Below, in pieces: positions 38,146 through 46,960 of a DNA stretch of 64,000 nucleotides (positions within the stretch are counted from its first letter, which is position 1; each line of letters opens with the position of its first letter). Source of the DNA: Flavitalea plasmicola (GTDB lineage: Bacteria; Bacteroidota; Bacteroidia; Chitinophagales; Chitinophagaceae). The DNA lies in assembly GCF_030546645.1 (NCBI RefSeq), contig NZ_JAUOTO010000008.1, forward strand, positions 186,001-250,000. The letters run 5' to 3'. Both the position numbers and the translations under genes were made by a program. Below the pieces are notes generated by a model. The model was given only the letters and a program-made list of their open reading frames with translations. It was not told the origin of the DNA and did no database searches.

Positions 38146-38475
38146 AAGGTTGTAGTTATAAGGTCGCACACTTCCGGTGCTAAATAAAAATCTTATTAAT
38201 AGCACATATTATCATGCCAGACATTTATTTCAGCATTTTGCAGCCATCTAATCTTTGCCTTTCCTATTTGCAGGTTAAACTGGGGACGGAAAAATCATTA
38301 CAGCCGGTAGGGGTAATTAAGTAGGTAGAGTGTGATCTTAAGTGTTGACTATACTAAAATACAATAAATCAAATAAGAAAAAAAATGTTTCGACATTAAT
38401 GAAATGTTATTACAAGGCAAAAAAATCTAATTTAACATACTTATAAAATCGTGCCATGGTCGGTTAACCATCCGA
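38146..38475. other. 330-bp AT-rich intergenic region
   Basis: Non-coding stretch upstream of the LuxR-type regulator and downstream of cytidine deaminase, both on the minus strand. It is notably AT-rich (runs such as near 38370-38440). A small palindrome GGTTAACC lies at about 38462. No ORF, RNA gene or terminator could be supported. It presumably contains the regulator's promoter. Confidence 0.4.
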
Positions 38476-38961
38476 TCATTCCAGTTCGTCGGCCGTGAAG
38501 GCCAGGGGCAATAATGAAGATGCTTGTGGAATAATATACACGGTTCCTTGCTGGCCGCCCAGAATTAACCGGATCGGTCTTCCCGCCCGCTGCTCGAATT
38601 CCTGCAGCGACTGGCGGCAGATCCCGCAGGGAGAGATAGGATTTTCGCTCGGGCCCTGCTCGTTGAAGTAGCTGATTGCCAGGGTATCAATGGGTATACC
38701 TGGATAAAAGGAAGAAGCCGCGGACATCAACACCCTCTCCGCACAAATGCCCGCAGGAAAAGAAGCGTTCTCCTGGTTGGTCCCCGTAACCACCTGCCCG
38801 TTCTCAAGCCGGGCCGCAGCGCCTACACGAAACCGGGAGTAAGGTGCATAGGCATCGCTTGTCACCAGCCTCGCTTTTTTCAACAATTCGGCATCGGCCA
38901 GCGCTAACGCTTCAGCAGAATCATACACCTCATAAGAAAATTGATGCACATGCTTTTCCAT
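38476..38961 (-). CDS. cdd: Cytidine deaminase
   Basis: 161 residues, normal for the homotetrameric type. It deaminates cytidine and deoxycytidine to uridine forms in pyrimidine salvage. Substrate and zinc motifs are complete: YAPYSRFRVGAA, TNQENASFPAGICAER (zinc Cys and catalytic Glu) and SPCGICRQ (two zinc cysteines). It follows signal peptidase I by 48 bases on the same strand and probably shares its transcript. Confidence 0.96.
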   Translation of the reverse strand: MEKHVHQFSYEVYDSAEALALADAELLKKARLVTSDAYAPYSRFRVGAAARLENGQVVTGTNQENASFPAGICAERVLMSAASSFYPGIPIDTLAISYFNEQGPSENPISPCGICRQSLQEFEQRAGRPIRLILGGQQGTVYIIPQASSLLPLAFTADELE

Positions 38962-39009
38962 GTCCTTTTATTTTCAACCGGTTGAAACATCCCGAAATGA
39001 TAATTCCAC

Positions 39010-40608
39010 CTATTTGATCTTTTTGAACAGCCGGCTCCAACGTACCCCCTTGTTCCAGCTCATCCAGATCAGCCACGCCTCTCCTACTACATGGTCTTCG
39101 GGCACAAAACCCCAATAACGGGAATCCTGCGACCCATGACGATTGTCCCCCATCATCCAATAGTAGTTCATCTTAAAGGTATATTGCGTGGCAGGCTGTC
39201 CATTGAGATAGATCTTGCCATCCTTCATTTCAAGGTCATTGTGCTCATATACACGAATGGCCCTTTCATAAATGGGGTAACTTTCCGGCGTCAGTGGCAG
39301 CGTTGCCCCCTTGGCTGGAATCCAAATGGGACCATAATTATCCCGGCTCCACACGTGAACATGATCATATGGATAAACATCGTGATTGCTGTCGATCTCC
39401 GGTACAATGCTCTTGGCCAGCCCATTCTTCAGCATTTTCTCATGAGCGCTCCAGGTCAGCAGCATGTCATATTGATTATTATTACCGTTGCCGGCACTGC
39501 GGACATCCTCACCATTGGTCATATCCAGGTTATATTCGTCCTTCATCACCGTCTCGTCCAGTGGCTGCCCCTTGGTCTCCACTTCATAATTGGTCTGTGA
39601 TTCGGGTGGGAAAACCTGCGCCTTTCCATTGATATAGACCACCTGGTCCCTGATCTGCAATGTGTCGCCCGCGACCGCTACACATCGTTTGATATAGTTT
39701 TCCTGTTTATCCACCGGACGGATCACCAACGGATAATCATCCGGCTTGCTGAGGATCACCTGACGTCCCGAATCCATATTGCCCCGGCCGATCTCCCGGG
39801 CTACGTCATAATACGGACGCTGTGACTGGAAGTCCGGCAAATTGATCACCGTATCGCCCGCAGGGAAGTTGAACACCACCACATCTCCCCTGTTCACCGG
39901 GCTGGCAAACCAACGGGTATAGGGGATCTTGATCCATTCCACGTAAGAATTCCCATTTGTGATGGGCATCGTATTATGCACAAAAGGAATGGATAAAGGC
40001 GTGTTGGGTATACGGGGACCATAACTGAACTTACTTACGAAAAGAAAGTCATTCACCAGCAGCGTCTTCTCCATCGAGCCCGTTGGAATAGTGTAGGCTT
40101 CGAAGACAAAGGTCCGGATGAGCGTAGCCGCCACGATGGCAAAGACCCCGGCGTCAACCCATTCCCGGGCCGTGCCTTTTCGATGCTTCTTCACAGGACC
40201 AGACCCCGTGAATTTATCCTTGGGGTTGAATCCTACATAAGGGAAATAGACCACTGGCAGCAGGGCCGCCAGCGCATGCTCATAAAAACGGAATTTACCA
40301 AAGGTTTTCACGAACTCCACATAGATCCCCATGGAAATAAACCAGCCCACGACAGGGATCAATTGCCAGAAAACCCAGTGCTTGGGCCGTTCTGCGAGCT
40401 CCAGCATCACCCAGGTGTTATATAAAGGAACGAATGCTTTCCAGCCGGCAGCACCTGCCTTTTCAAACATTTTATAGAGTCCGACGGAGGGTAATAAGAG
40501 TATAAGTAATTGAATGAGCACTAAGACCAGCAACTGATGAGTCGACATTCCTTTGGTTTTTTTATGATTCCGGGCAAATTTATAATAATAATCGTCCCCC
40601 CAAAACAT
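39010..40608 (-). CDS. lepB: Signal peptidase I (Bacteroidota type)
   Basis: 532 residues, longer than the enterobacterial enzyme because of an N-terminal membrane region (~20-130, about three to four hydrophobic helices) seen in Bacteroidota homologues, and large insertions in the catalytic domain. The catalytic Ser lies in PTGSMEKTL (Ser178 from the first ATG); the Lys region is NYIKRCVAVAGDTL; box E is MMGDNRHGSQDSRYWG. It cleaves signal peptides of Sec-exported proteins at the periplasmic face of the membrane. An internal ATG at 40548 (protein starting MSTHQLLVL) is an equally likely start. It sits downstream of an NtrC-like regulator and upstream of cdd. Confidence 0.95.
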   Translation of the reverse strand: MFWGDDYYYKFARNHKKTKGMSTHQLLVLVLIQLLILLLPSVGLYKMFEKAGAAGWKAFVPLYNTWVMLELAERPKHWVFWQLIPVVGWFISMGIYVEFVKTFGKFRFYEHALAALLPVVYFPYVGFNPKDKFTGSGPVKKHRKGTAREWVDAGVFAIVAATLIRTFVFEAYTIPTGSMEKTLLVNDFLFVSKFSYGPRIPNTPLSIPFVHNTMPITNGNSYVEWIKIPYTRWFASPVNRGDVVVFNFPAGDTVINLPDFQSQRPYYDVAREIGRGNMDSGRQVILSKPDDYPLVIRPVDKQENYIKRCVAVAGDTLQIRDQVVYINGKAQVFPPESQTNYEVETKGQPLDETVMKDEYNLDMTNGEDVRSAGNGNNNQYDMLLTWSAHEKMLKNGLAKSIVPEIDSNHDVYPYDHVHVWSRDNYGPIWIPAKGATLPLTPESYPIYERAIRVYEHNDLEMKDGKIYLNGQPATQYTFKMNYYWMMGDNRHGSQDSRYWGFVPEDHVVGEAWLIWMSWNKGVRWSRLFKKIK

Positions 40609-40713
40609 TGAACTGGAAAGTTTTGCTAAAACATTTGGGGAAATAACCTATTTGTCGTTAAATGGACCGGAATATTACAGGGTTCCTGCCTGTTTTTGGG
40701 CTGTCTGGGTCAA

Positions 40714-41877
40714 TTATTTCTTTGGAAGGACATAGCTTTCCACATCGTCCCGGTCGATGTTCTTGCCGGAAAGAATGATCAGCCGCTCCACCACATTCCG
40801 TAGCTCCCGGATATTCCCCGTCCAATTATGCTTCTGCAAAGCTTTAATGGCCTCTTCCTCTATAGCCTTCTTCGCAATACCATAATCAGCGCAGATATCT
40901 GCCAGGAATTTATCTACTAACAAAGGGATGTCATCTTTTCTTTCATTCAGGGATGGCACGTGAATAATGATGACGCTGAGGCGATGGTAAAGGTCCAGGC
41001 GGAAATTCTTCTCGTCCACCTCTTTGAGGAGGTCCTTATTGGTAGCAGCGATCACCCGTACGTCCACATTGATATCCTTATCGCCGCCCACCCGCGTTAT
41101 CTTCCCCTCCTGCAAGGCCCTGAGCACCTTTGCCTGGGCCGTCAGGCTCATATCGCCGATCTCGTCCAGGAACAGCGTTCCGCCATTGGCCTGCTCAAAC
41201 TTGCCAATACGCTGCTTGACCGCGGAGGTAAATGACCCCTTCTCATGCCCAAACAGCTCGCTCTCTATCAGTTCACTGGGAATGGCGGCGCAATTCACTT
41301 CGATCAGGGGACCTCCCGCACGATTGCTTTTTTCATGCACCCAGCGGGCTACCAATTCCTTTCCCACGCCGTTCTCTCCGGTCACCAATATCCGGGCTTC
41401 CGTGGGAGCCACCTTTTCTATGGTCTCCTTGATCTTCTGGATCGGTGTGGATGAACCCACCATTTCCTGCACCTTGCTTACCTTCCGCTTCAACACCTTG
41501 GTCTCGGCCACCAGGGTAGTCTTGTCCATGGCGTTGCGAATGGTGATCAGCAGCCTGTTGAGGTCCGGAGGCTTGGAAATATAGTCATAAGCACCTTTCT
41601 TCACCGCTTCCACGGCCGTCTCGATGGTACCGTGCCCCGATATCATTATAATAGGAATGTCAGGATTTGCTTCCTTCGCTTTTTCCAGGAATTCTATCCC
41701 GTCGATCTTGGGCATCTTAATATCGCAGAGTACAACGTCGTATTCCTTTTCCCTCACTTTTTTCAAACCTTCCTCACCGTCGCCGGCCTCATCGATCTTA
41801 TAACCTTCATAGGACAGGATCTCACTAAGTGTTTTACGGATAGCTTTTTCATCGTCAATGATCAGGATGTTCGACAT
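40714..41877 (-). CDS. NtrC-family response regulator without DNA-binding domain
   Basis: 387 residues from the ATG at 41877 (another ATG four codons upstream). The receiver domain starts ILIIDDEKAIRKT, with the acceptor Asp in VVLCDIKMPKIDG. The central AAA+ domain (~140-365) has Walker A GENGVGKE, Walker B GGTLFLDEIGDM, and an arginine-finger region LRELRNVVERL-like at the end. The sigma-54 contact loop normally reading GAFTGA reads GSFTSA here. The protein stops about 20 residues after the AAA+ domain (VESYVLPKK), so the Fis-type helix-turn-helix is missing. It either acts without sequence-specific DNA binding or has another role. The partner kinase is not adjacent. Confidence 0.92.
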   Translation of the reverse strand: MSNILIIDDEKAIRKTLSEILSYEGYKIDEAGDGEEGLKKVREKEYDVVLCDIKMPKIDGIEFLEKAKEANPDIPIIMISGHGTIETAVEAVKKGAYDYISKPPDLNRLLITIRNAMDKTTLVAETKVLKRKVSKVQEMVGSSTPIQKIKETIEKVAPTEARILVTGENGVGKELVARWVHEKSNRAGGPLIEVNCAAIPSELIESELFGHEKGSFTSAVKQRIGKFEQANGGTLFLDEIGDMSLTAQAKVLRALQEGKITRVGGDKDINVDVRVIAATNKDLLKEVDEKNFRLDLYHRLSVIIIHVPSLNERKDDIPLLVDKFLADICADYGIAKKAIEEEAIKALQKHNWTGNIRELRNVVERLIILSGKNIDRDDVESYVLPKK

Positions 41878-41946
41878 GAGCTTTAACAAATCTTTTTATG
41901 GAAAAATAAATGGCCAGGCTTCTCTTAGTTCCGTTCAACGAATAAT

Positions 41947-42753
41947 ATGAACCTGGCAAAATTAACGATTATAATCTTCTCTTGCTGCTGCACGCCGGCA
42001 GTTCTCAATCCTTACCCTCTTATAGGCGCCATTCCGCCGCCCGGAGGCTTCCGACGGTCGGCAGGAGACGATCCCTTCGCAGCCTGGCTACGAACACTTC
42101 CTTTGAAAAAAGACCGCACCGTTCATCTTTTCAATGGCGCCCTCAAACGCAACCAGGAGGCTCAGTTTGCCGTGCTGGACGTCTCCGTGGGCACCCAGGA
42201 TCTTCAACAATGCGCAGACGCAATTATGCGCCTGAGGGCGGAGTTTCTTTACGCACGGAAAGAGTATAAAGCCATTTGTTTTTATACCGCCCAGGGTATG
42301 CCCCTGAATTTCCTGGACTGGACCCTTGGCCGCCGCTTCCGGCAGAAAGGCGGCCAGCTCGTGGCCTGGTCGCTTCCAGGCCATAACCCTTGCGAAGACC
42401 GTGCCTGTTTCAATGAATACCTGCAAACGGTATTTTCCTATTGTGGGACACTGAGCCTGGAAAAACAGCTGGTCCCGGTCCCGCATTTCAGCGACATCCG
42501 GCCGGGAGATGTGCTCATCACAGGCGGATCTCCCGGTCACGCCATGCTGGTGATGGACCTGGCCATCGATGCCGCCGGCCATAAAGCCTACCTCCTCGCC
42601 CAAAGCTATATGCCTGCGCAGGATATCCACCTTGTCAAAAATCCTAAGGACGAAGGTGCCAGCCCCTGGTACCGGGCTGATCAATCCATTATTATTACAC
42701 CCGAATGGACTTTCTACCCTTTCCAGTTGCGCCGCTGGCCGAAAAACAATTAA
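41947..42753 (+). CDS. DUF4846 family protein, probably secreted or lipoprotein
   Basis: 268 residues. An N-terminal hydrophobic segment ending in a cysteine cluster (IIIFSCCCTP) suggests export, perhaps as a lipoprotein. The body has the DUF4846 pattern: PPGGFRRSAGDDPFAAWLR, LPLKK, a VHLFNGALKRNQ strand, AVLDVSVGTQDLQQCAD, and a C-terminal NlpC/P60-like set (RPGDVLITGGSPGHAMLVMDL) with a His after the glycine turn. The function of the family is not established to my knowledge. It ends 9 bases before a phosphopantetheinyl transferase on the same strand. Confidence 0.85.
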   Translation: MNLAKLTIIIFSCCCTPAVLNPYPLIGAIPPPGGFRRSAGDDPFAAWLRTLPLKKDRTVHLFNGALKRNQEAQFAVLDVSVGTQDLQQCADAIMRLRAEFLYARKEYKAICFYTAQGMPLNFLDWTLGRRFRQKGGQLVAWSLPGHNPCEDRACFNEYLQTVFSYCGTLSLEKQLVPVPHFSDIRPGDVLITGGSPGHAMLVMDLAIDAAGHKAYLLAQSYMPAQDIHLVKNPKDEGASPWYRADQSIIITPEWTFYPFQLRRWPKNN

Positions 42754-42762
42754 TTTTAGGAA

Positions 42763-43440
42763 ATGAGCATCTGGATCTATTCCACGGAATATAAAACTCC
42801 CATTCCTGAAAATGCCTTGCAATCATTGATAGCTGGCTTGCCCCCGGAGATCTCCGCCAAGGCGCGGCGGTTCAGACGTTGGCAGGATGCCCATGGATGC
42901 TTGTTAGGCAAGCTGTTGCTGACCACAGCCCTGAAAGTAGGAGGCTGGCCGGCTGACCTCCGTCATTTACAATACACGGATTACGGAAGACCATTTCTCT
43001 CAGGTGGCCCGGATTTTAATATTTCCCACTCAGGCCACCGGGTCGTCTGCATCCTTGCTACAGAAGGAGGGGTCGGTATCGACCTGGAAGAGATCAAAGA
43101 CCTCAACATCGAAGATTTTAAGGGCCAGTTCAGCGCCGATGAATGGGCAACGATCACAGGCGCCCCCCATCCGCTGAAAGCTTTTTACCATTTTTGGACC
43201 GCAAAGGAGTGCCTGTCAAAAGCCGATGGACGGGGACTCAATCTGCCGCTGGCAGGCCTGCGTATAGAAGAGAACAGGATCATCAGCCTCGGCAGCCGCC
43301 ACTGGCGCCTCCAAGCCCTGCCCCTGTCAGCCGGTTACGCCTGCCATATCGCCGCTGAAAGCCCCATGGACCACCTCGCTTTGAAAGAACTCTCCCTAAG
43401 GGATTTGGCAGATCAGTCTGCGGCCAATTATTTTCATTGA
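42763..43440 (+). CDS. 4'-phosphopantetheinyl transferase (Sfp type)
   Basis: 225 residues, the size of Sfp-type enzymes, which move phosphopantetheine from CoA to a serine of carrier domains. Motifs are complete: FNISHSGHRVVC, VGIDLEEIK (Mg-binding Asp and Glu) and FYHFWTAKECLSKADG (Glu and Lys). It lies 9 bases after DUF4846 and 7 kb from the NRPS operon. It is the only such enzyme visible in the window and so the best candidate to activate the eight visible carrier domains (GGHSL or GGDSI serines). Whether the genome encodes another is unknown. Confidence 0.94.
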   Translation: MSIWIYSTEYKTPIPENALQSLIAGLPPEISAKARRFRRWQDAHGCLLGKLLLTTALKVGGWPADLRHLQYTDYGRPFLSGGPDFNISHSGHRVVCILATEGGVGIDLEEIKDLNIEDFKGQFSADEWATITGAPHPLKAFYHFWTAKECLSKADGRGLNLPLAGLRIEENRIISLGSRHWRLQALPLSAGYACHIAAESPMDHLALKELSLRDLADQSAANYFH

Positions 43441-43576
43441 TAATCAGTCATTTAGCAAACCATCGTAATTATCCTACGTAAAAGAACCTTGTAGCAGGAG
43501 GCTACAGTTATTATCTTAGCTATATCTAAAATCCATGAAGAACCAAATCCATTTATAATCCAAAAAATATTTCCCT

Positions 43577-43714
43577 ATGAAGCAAGACCTCGAAATGCAG
43601 GCTCTCCCCACCGGTAAAGTGCTTTTTAAACTGACTGTTCTCGGATGCGTATTACTGGGTTGTGTATATGGTTTCCTCGTGCTGTTCAATACAGCCCTGG
43701 AAGCGATCAAATAG
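43577..43714 (+). CDS. Small single-pass membrane protein
   Basis: 45 residues, beginning MKQDLEMQALPTGK and followed by one hydrophobic helix (~17-39, with VLGCVLLGCVYGFLVLF). It is too short for usual gene calls, but has a clear topology, its own upstream spacer and a strong terminator just downstream. Family and function unknown to me. Confidence 0.6.
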   Translation: MKQDLEMQALPTGKVLFKLTVLGCVLLGCVYGFLVLFNTALEAIK

Positions 43715-43737
43715 CCTGTGCCACCTCTGAATGAATG

Positions 43738-43769
43738 AAAAAATCCCGGTCTTTGACCGGGATTTTTTT
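43738..43769. terminator. Bidirectional intrinsic terminator
   Basis: Perfect hairpin with stem AAATCCCGGTC and loop TTT, flanked by an A-run on the left and a T-run on the right, so it can end both the plus-strand small gene and the minus-strand E1 beta gene. Confidence 0.9.
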
Positions 43770-44755
43770 TATTTGTTTAAGTACATCACTTCTTTCACCA
43801 GCTTCACCGTCCGTACGACGTCTGGCAACGCTAAGCTCACCAGGTTGGGTGCGTAATGCAAAGGTGCGTCGGCAGCCGTAATACGACGGATAGGCGCATC
43901 CAGGTAGTCAAACCCCTCTTTCTGGATACGATAGGTGATCTCCGAAGAAATAGAAGCAAACGGCCACTGCTCTTCTACGATCACCAGCCTGTTGGTCTTT
44001 TTCACGCTTTCCAGGATGGTCATCCAGTCCAGCGGACGGATAGTGCGCAGATCGATCACCTCGGCGCTAACCCCTTCCTTCTCCAGTTCGGCAGCTGCGC
44101 CCAAAGCCACTTTCATCATTTTATTAAAAGAGACGATGGTCACATCTTTCCCCGCCTTTTTGACATCAGCTTTACCCAGGGGAATATAATATTCCTCGTC
44201 AGGCACCTCTGATTTGTCCCCATAGGAAACCTCGCTTTCCATGAAGATGACCGGGTCTTCTTCATAACGGATGGCCTGCTTCAACAGCCCTTTCGCATCG
44301 TAGCCGTTGCTGGGGGAGACCACCTTGATACCAGGTATATTGGCGTAGTAGCTTTCAAAGGCCGTAGAGTGCTGGGCGCCCAGTTGACCGGCAGATCCGT
44401 TGGGACCGCGGAATACAATAGGACAGCTTACCTGTCCGCCGCTCATTGCCAGCATCTTGGAGGCCGTGTTCAGGATCTGGTCCAGGGCCAGGACAGCAAA
44501 ATTCCAGGTCATAAATTCTACGACAGGCCGCAGGCCATTCTGGGCGGCGCCCACCGCAACAGCAGTAAACCCAAGCTCTGAAATGGGCGTATCGATCACC
44601 CGCTTCGCCCCAAACTCATCCAGCATTCCCTGGCTTACCTTATAGGCGCCATTGTATTCTGCTACCTCCTCACCCATTAAAAAAACACGGTCATCGCGGC
44701 GCATTTCCTCGCTCATGGCCTCGCGTAGAGCCTCCCTGAAAGCAATTTGTCTCAT
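43769..44755 (-). CDS. pdhB: Pyruvate dehydrogenase E1 component, beta subunit
   Basis: 328 residues from the ATG at 44755 (MRQIAFREAL); the frame extends 16 codons upstream, but that part is not typical. It has the transketolase pyrimidine-binding and C-terminal domains: FLMGEEVAEYNGAYKVSQG with the glutamate that activates thiamine diphosphate, VVEFMTWNFA, GPNGSAGQLGAQHS and VEEQWPFASIS. It pairs with an alpha subunit to decarboxylate pyruvate and pass acetyl groups to E2. The alpha subunit is not adjacent. A branched-chain 2-oxo acid enzyme is a less likely alternative. Confidence 0.94.
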   Translation of the reverse strand: MRQIAFREALREAMSEEMRRDDRVFLMGEEVAEYNGAYKVSQGMLDEFGAKRVIDTPISELGFTAVAVGAAQNGLRPVVEFMTWNFAVLALDQILNTASKMLAMSGGQVSCPIVFRGPNGSAGQLGAQHSTAFESYYANIPGIKVVSPSNGYDAKGLLKQAIRYEEDPVIFMESEVSYGDKSEVPDEEYYIPLGKADVKKAGKDVTIVSFNKMMKVALGAAAELEKEGVSAEVIDLRTIRPLDWMTILESVKKTNRLVIVEEQWPFASISSEITYRIQKEGFDYLDAPIRRITAADAPLHYAPNLVSLALPDVVRTVKLVKEVMYLNK

Positions 44756-44907
44756 TCGTAAAGATTTATGATCGACGGATTTTTCATCCATTTCGAGTCG
44801 CAAAATTATTGGTTGCCAGGCATATTATCAAATCAGTATTACGCCATTTGGATCCATGGTCCACTTTAGCTTTATTTTGTATATTTCCATGAGAATTTCA
44901 AAAAACC

Positions 44908-45366
44908 ATGCAAGCCACCATTGAGCACCTCGGAAAGATCGTCAACAATTACAACCGGCGACTGGAAGCCATCCCGGAAGAAGAATACAGCCGGAAACCC
45001 GGTCCCGGAAAATGGAGTAAAAAAGAGATCCTGGGACACCTGGTCGATTCGGCTCAGAACAATATCCGCCGCTTTGTCGTAGCCCAATATGAAGACCTCC
45101 CCCGGATCGGGTATGACCAGGATAAATGGGTCGCCCTGGCCGATTACCAGCACTACCCTACCAAAGACATCCTTGCATTATGGAGGTTGCTCAACAGGCA
45201 TATCTGCCGGATACTGGCAGGCATCACCCCGGAAGGTGCATTACGGAAGTGCGCAATGGGAAATGATCAGCAGTACACCATCAAATGGCTGGCGGCAGAC
45301 TACTGTAATCACCTCCTGCACCATTTGCACCAGATACTGGAGCTCGATCCCATCGCATACCCGTAA
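44908..45366 (+). CDS. DinB-like four-helix-bundle protein
   Basis: 152 residues with the DinB/YfiT pattern: RKPGPGKWSKKEILGHLVDSA near the N-terminus (first metal His in GHL) and DYCNHLLHHLHQI near the C-terminus (two further His). The family binds a divalent metal; some members are thiol transferases, many are uncharacterised. Single gene, divergent from pdhB. Confidence 0.88.
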   Translation: MQATIEHLGKIVNNYNRRLEAIPEEEYSRKPGPGKWSKKEILGHLVDSAQNNIRRFVVAQYEDLPRIGYDQDKWVALADYQHYPTKDILALWRLLNRHICRILAGITPEGALRKCAMGNDQQYTIKWLAADYCNHLLHHLHQILELDPIAYP

Positions 45367-45367
45367 A

Positions 45368-45448
45368 TAGCTGCAAGCGACAAGCTTCAAGCTACCAGTA
45401 TCGCCTAACTAAGTCCTGGCTTGCAGCTTGTAGCTAACAGCTTGCAGC
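45368..45448. repeat. REP-like inverted repeat between convergent genes
   Basis: Built from short units of AGCTGCAAGC / GCTTGCAGCT and related AAGCTTCAAGCT and GCTTGTAGCT words; the right half is close to the reverse complement of the left half, so the region folds into a long imperfect hairpin. It sits between the ends of the DinB-like gene and the first hybrid kinase. It could be a dispersed repetitive extragenic element or an attenuator. Confidence 0.65.
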
Positions 45449-46954
45449 TTAAGAGGCTTGCTCAAACACCAATATAAAGCTGGTACCCTCTCCCAGCTGG
45501 GAATTGACGTCGATCGACGCCCGGTGAGACTGCAAAATATTCCAGGTGGCGGCCAGGCCCAGCCCAAATCCATTGGTCTTGGAAGTAAAATAGGGCTCGA
45601 AAATGCGGGAAATATTCTCGTCAGGGATCCCCGCTCCATTATCGTTGATAAATACCTTGTAATAGGGGCCGTCCTCCCGGATGGTCACGATGATCCTGCC
45701 GGCCTCCTTCGGGACAGCCTCGACAGCATTGATGACGATATTCAAAAAGGCGATCTTTAACTTCTCAATATCGGCCATGATGTAAGCAGGCTGATCGGGA
45801 TAGCTCAGCTCCAGCCCGATGCCTTTCAGGGAGATCCGGTCCGAGGCCGCCGCCAGGGTCGTATCGATAATAGCCTGCAGCGGCGCTTTTTGCAGCGAGA
45901 TCTCCGCCGGACGGGATAAATCCAGTAATTCAGAGATCAGTCCGTCAATCCGGCCGCAATTCCTTGCTATGATATCCAGGTAAATATTCGCGTCCTCACT
46001 GTTGAGCTCCGGCTTCAGCTGTTCCACGGACAAATTGATATTCGTAAGCGGATTCCTTACCTCATGGGCCAGGGTCCGAAGCAGCGTAGCGGTACCCCGC
46101 AGTTTCTCGATCTGAAAAGTAGCTCGCTCGATCCTTTTTAAATTGGTGATATCATGTATGATCCCCTGAAAGTAAGTCCCCCCGCTGGAATCTGTTTGCC
46201 TCGAAATGGATAGTATACAATTCCTTTTCTCCTTGGTGCGGGTCAGCAATTCCACCTCTTCATCCTCTACCTCTCCCGTCTGGTGCAGCCGGGCCTTCAG
46301 CAATGCAGCGGCATCCTTCCTGGCAAAGAGATAATAGAGGCTCAGTTGCTGCAGGTCTTCCTTATTATATTTGAACAGGTCGCAGGTGGCGCCGTTCGCA
46401 TCTCTGAATACCAGGCCCTCGTCCCCCAGGAAAACAGCATCTTTTGAACGTTCGAAAATGTTCCTGAATTTACGCTCATTGGCTTTCAGGGCCTTAATAT
46501 TGGCGCTGCGCTCCAGGGCATAGCGGATGCTTCGTTCCAGCTTCTCCGTATTGATCTCCGACTTTACCAGGTAATCGACTGCGCCGATGGTCATAGCCTG
46601 TACATCCACCTCACGGTTGCCGATGCCGGTAAGCAACACCAGGGGATCTTCACAGCCCAGGGAAATGGCGTCCCGCAGCAGCTCCAACCCTGTCCTGGCC
46701 CCCAACAAATAATCGATGAAATAAATGTCATAGCGGCCCAGCTCGATTCGCTTCAGAGCTTCATCATATTCATAGCACCAGTCGATCAGGAACTCCTTTT
46801 CCGGGATGTCCCTGATGCACGCCTCTATAATAAGATAATCATCCTCGTCATCTTCAACGATCAGAACACGCGTCGGTAAACCGGATGGCAGCATACTATC
46901 CTTTGAATTAGCTGTTATATCTATATCTTTATTAATTCTTTCCAAAATAAACAA
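45449..46954 (-). CDS. Hybrid sensor histidine kinase (REC-PAS-HisKA-HATPase)
   Basis: 501 residues. The receiver domain (~28-150) starts RVLIVEDDEDDYLI with the acceptor Asp in YFIDYLLGARTG. A PAS domain (~165-285) follows (RKFRNIFERSKDAVFL). The dimerisation/phospho-acceptor domain has LAHEVRNPLTNINLS. The ATPase domain has NIVINAVEA (N box), NDNGAGIPDE (G1) and GFGLGLAATWNIL (G2). No membrane segment, so it is cytosolic; the receiver comes first, as in proteins that relay a signal from another kinase. Six bases separate it from the upstream kinase gene. Confidence 0.94.
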   Translation of the reverse strand: MFILERINKDIDITANSKDSMLPSGLPTRVLIVEDDEDDYLIIEACIRDIPEKEFLIDWCYEYDEALKRIELGRYDIYFIDYLLGARTGLELLRDAISLGCEDPLVLLTGIGNREVDVQAMTIGAVDYLVKSEINTEKLERSIRYALERSANIKALKANERKFRNIFERSKDAVFLGDEGLVFRDANGATCDLFKYNKEDLQQLSLYYLFARKDAAALLKARLHQTGEVEDEEVELLTRTKEKRNCILSISRQTDSSGGTYFQGIIHDITNLKRIERATFQIEKLRGTATLLRTLAHEVRNPLTNINLSVEQLKPELNSEDANIYLDIIARNCGRIDGLISELLDLSRPAEISLQKAPLQAIIDTTLAAASDRISLKGIGLELSYPDQPAYIMADIEKLKIAFLNIVINAVEAVPKEAGRIIVTIREDGPYYKVFINDNGAGIPDENISRIFEPYFTSKTNGFGLGLAATWNILQSHRASIDVNSQLGEGTSFILVFEQAS

Positions 46955-46960
46955 ATTTTC

